DNA of 7,005 nt from an uncultured Dyadobacter sp. (GTDB lineage: Bacteria; Bacteroidota; Bacteroidia; Cytophagales; Spirosomataceae): contig CAMLNK010000202.1 in NCBI GenBank assembly GCA_946481035.1, positions 1-7,005 of the forward strand, given 5' to 3'. The first letter of the stretch is position 1, and every line of letters starts with the position of its first letter. Position numbers and translations under genes: made by a program. Under the pieces are notes generated by a model. That model worked only from the letters and a program-made list of their open reading frames with translations. It was not told the DNA's origin and made no database searches. Positions 5,614-7,005 of the stretch are shown in pieces.

Positions 5614-7005
5614 TCAGGCAGGGATTTTTCTCGGTTTTTCTCTTTCCCAGAATCTGTGCTGTGCAATGGCAGTTATGAATTGCTTTGCCAGTTTGGCGGG
5701 ATCATCGCTGATGACAATCCCGTCCAGTAACACCGATTCATCCGAGAAATCTGCCGGGATTTTTCGGGCAAAATAGGTCGATTCGATTACCTGCATCGCA
5801 CCTGCATCCGCCGCAATGGCTTTACAATGCTTGAAGGCCTCATTCAGGAAATGGACGGCGTCGGCATCTGCCTCAACGGTGGCTGCGCTATTGGTGCCGG
5901 CCGGAACATATACAGCATCGTAAAACACCGATGCGGCCGTCAGGAAGCTGTGGTTTACATGAACTTCCTCATCGGTTGTCGATAAGATGTAGTTCAGCCT
6001 CGGCGCGATCACCTCCACAATGGCGCCTTCCGCTTCCAAAGCCGTTTTCACCGCGTTTAAAGAATTGCTATCAACGCCGTCGGCAGCCAGAAATGCGATT
6101 TTTCGCGTTTTGATGCTGTCTTTCGGAGTGTTGGCCATACTCAATGCAGGCGAAGCTGCAAGAGAACCTTCCACAATGATCGGGTCATAGTCAGCCGGGT
6201 CGGCGTCGGCGGGAATGCTTCGGTTCACAGGCAGTTCGGGGTCTTCCGGTACCGAGAGCCGCAATGCAAATGCAACTTGCGCGGCCAGACCCTTGTCGAC
6301 CATCGAAAGAATCCCCAGCATTCTGCGACGCACTTCGCTGGACTGCACTTTGCCCAGTTCAAAGCTGAATGCATCGATCATATGGTTCTTTTCCGGGTCC
6401 GACTGGCTGTTGAAGAACAGTTTCGCCTGGCTGAAATGATCCATAAAACTTTTGCTTCTTGCCCGTACCTTCCGTGCGTCGATCCGCTCGGGATAGGAAG
6501 CAAACCCGCCCTCGGAGGCTTTCGCCTGCAATGGGTAGTTGTCGCCCAGTGAATTAGGCCCGTAACTAACTTTGCCGCGGTTGATCGTCTGGCGCATATA
6601 GCCGTCGCGCTGGTTGTTATGCACGGGGACGATGGGCCGGTTAATGGGTATTTCCTGGAAATTAGGCCCACCGAGGCGAATCAGTTGGGTGTCGGTGTAG
6701 GAGAACAGCCTGCCTTGCAGCAGCGGGTCATTGGTGAAATCGATACCCGGCACCACGTGGCCTATGTGGAAGGCCGATTGCTCCGTTTCGGCAAAAAAGT
6801 TTTCCGGATTGCGGTTAAGCGTCATTTTCCCGACTCTGATAACCGGTACCAGTTCCTCAGGGATGATTTTCGTCGGATCGAGCAAGTCGAACTCAAATTT
6901 GAACTCATCTTCCTCCGGCACGATCTGCAAACCCAGCTCCCATTCCGGGAAATTGCCGCTTTCGATCGCATCCCAAAGGTCGCGGCGGTGGAAATCCGGG
7001 TCTTT
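5614..7005 (-). CDS. katE: Large-subunit catalase (HPII/KatE type), 5' end outside window
   Basis: The minus frame is open from the right edge to a TGA at 5614-5616, giving 463 visible C-terminal residues of a protein usually about 700-750 aa long. It decomposes hydrogen peroxide to water and oxygen using heme. RLFSYTDTQLIRLGGPNF carries the heme-ligand tyrosine (visible residue 103). A histidine 23 residues earlier, in SAFHIGH, matches the spacing of the E. coli HPII His392-Tyr415 pair. From about residue 300 a DJ-1/PfpI-like domain begins (TRKIAFLAADGVDSNSLNAV), which marks the large-subunit clade. Its nucleophile-elbow region reads IAADAGAMQVIE with no cysteine, as expected for the structural, non-catalytic version. 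The catalytic His and Asn of the N-terminal part lie outside the window. The apparent internal start near 6930 is a TTG within conserved sequence and is not the true start. It is convergent with the ankyrin gene. Confidence 0.96.
   Translation of the reverse strand, partial: KDPDFHRRDLWDAIESGNFPEWELGLQIVPEEDEFKFEFDLLDPTKIIPEELVPVIRVGKMTLNRNPENFFAETEQSAFHIGHVVPGIDFTNDPLLQGRLFSYTDTQLIRLGGPNFQEIPINRPIVPVHNNQRDGYMRQTINRGKVSYGPNSLGDNYPLQAKASEGGFASYPERIDARKVRARSKSFMDHFSQAKLFFNSQSDPEKNHMIDAFSFELGKVQSSEVRRRMLGILSMVDKGLAAQVAFALRLSVPEDPELPVNRSIPADADPADYDPIIVEGSLAASPALSMANTPKDSIKTRKIAFLAADGVDSNSLNAVKTALEAEGAIVEVIAPRLNYILSTTDEEVHVNHSFLTAASVFYDAVYVPAGTNSAATVEADADAVHFLNEAFKHCKAIAADAGAMQVIESTYFARKIPADFSDESVLLDGIVISDDPAKLAKQFITAIAQHRFWEREKPRKIPA

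Noticed and set aside
6928..6930. Start of catalase at 6930
   Set aside because: It is a TTG inside conserved catalase sequence, and the open frame continues to the window edge with typical catalase residues.

Overview
The window looks like chromosomal DNA from a member of the Bacteroidota, most likely a Dyadobacter/Spirosoma-type cytophagal bacterium. This is inferred from the protein families present, the moderate GC content, the AT-rich spacers with TAnnTTTG-like -7 elements, and the absence of obvious Shine-Dalgarno sequences before most starts. No tRNA, rRNA, CRISPR array or complete mobile element was seen.

Left part (1-3066, minus strand): a likely three-gene transcription unit, read right to left. 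It contains a membrane histidine kinase, a single-domain CheY-like response regulator overlapping it by 8 nt, and a GT-B (MurG/UGT-like) glycosyltransferase that runs off the left edge. The standout is the kinase's N-terminal membrane domain. Its motifs (ISD, YFxIP, LFCGATHLI) match the copper-binding ethylene-binding domain of plant ETR1 and cyanobacterial ethylene receptors, and the spacing between key residues is identical. A PAS domain and HisKA/HATPase modules follow. The glycosyltransferase has no ATG, GTG or TTG between an upstream in-frame stop and its first conserved motif.

Middle (3067-4785): an intergenic stretch of about 380 bp holds candidate promoters and a 50-codon orphan ORF. 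It is followed on the plus strand by DUF4180, a Crp/Fnr-type regulator 6 nt downstream, and, 76 nt further on, a small multidrug resistance (SugE/Gdx-like) exporter. This is a plausible regulated efflux locus.

Right part (4786-7005): first comes a decayed fragment of a CheR-type methyltransferase that still shows its SAM-binding motif. Next is a 157-aa ankyrin-repeat protein on the plus strand. Convergent with it is the C-terminal two thirds of a large-subunit (HPII/KatE-type) catalase with a DJ-1/PfpI-like tail, which runs off the right edge. A perfect 36-bp palindrome lies between the two convergent stops. Ankyrin proteins beside catalases have precedent (AnkB/KatB in Pseudomonas aeruginosa), so these two genes may form an oxidative-stress pair.
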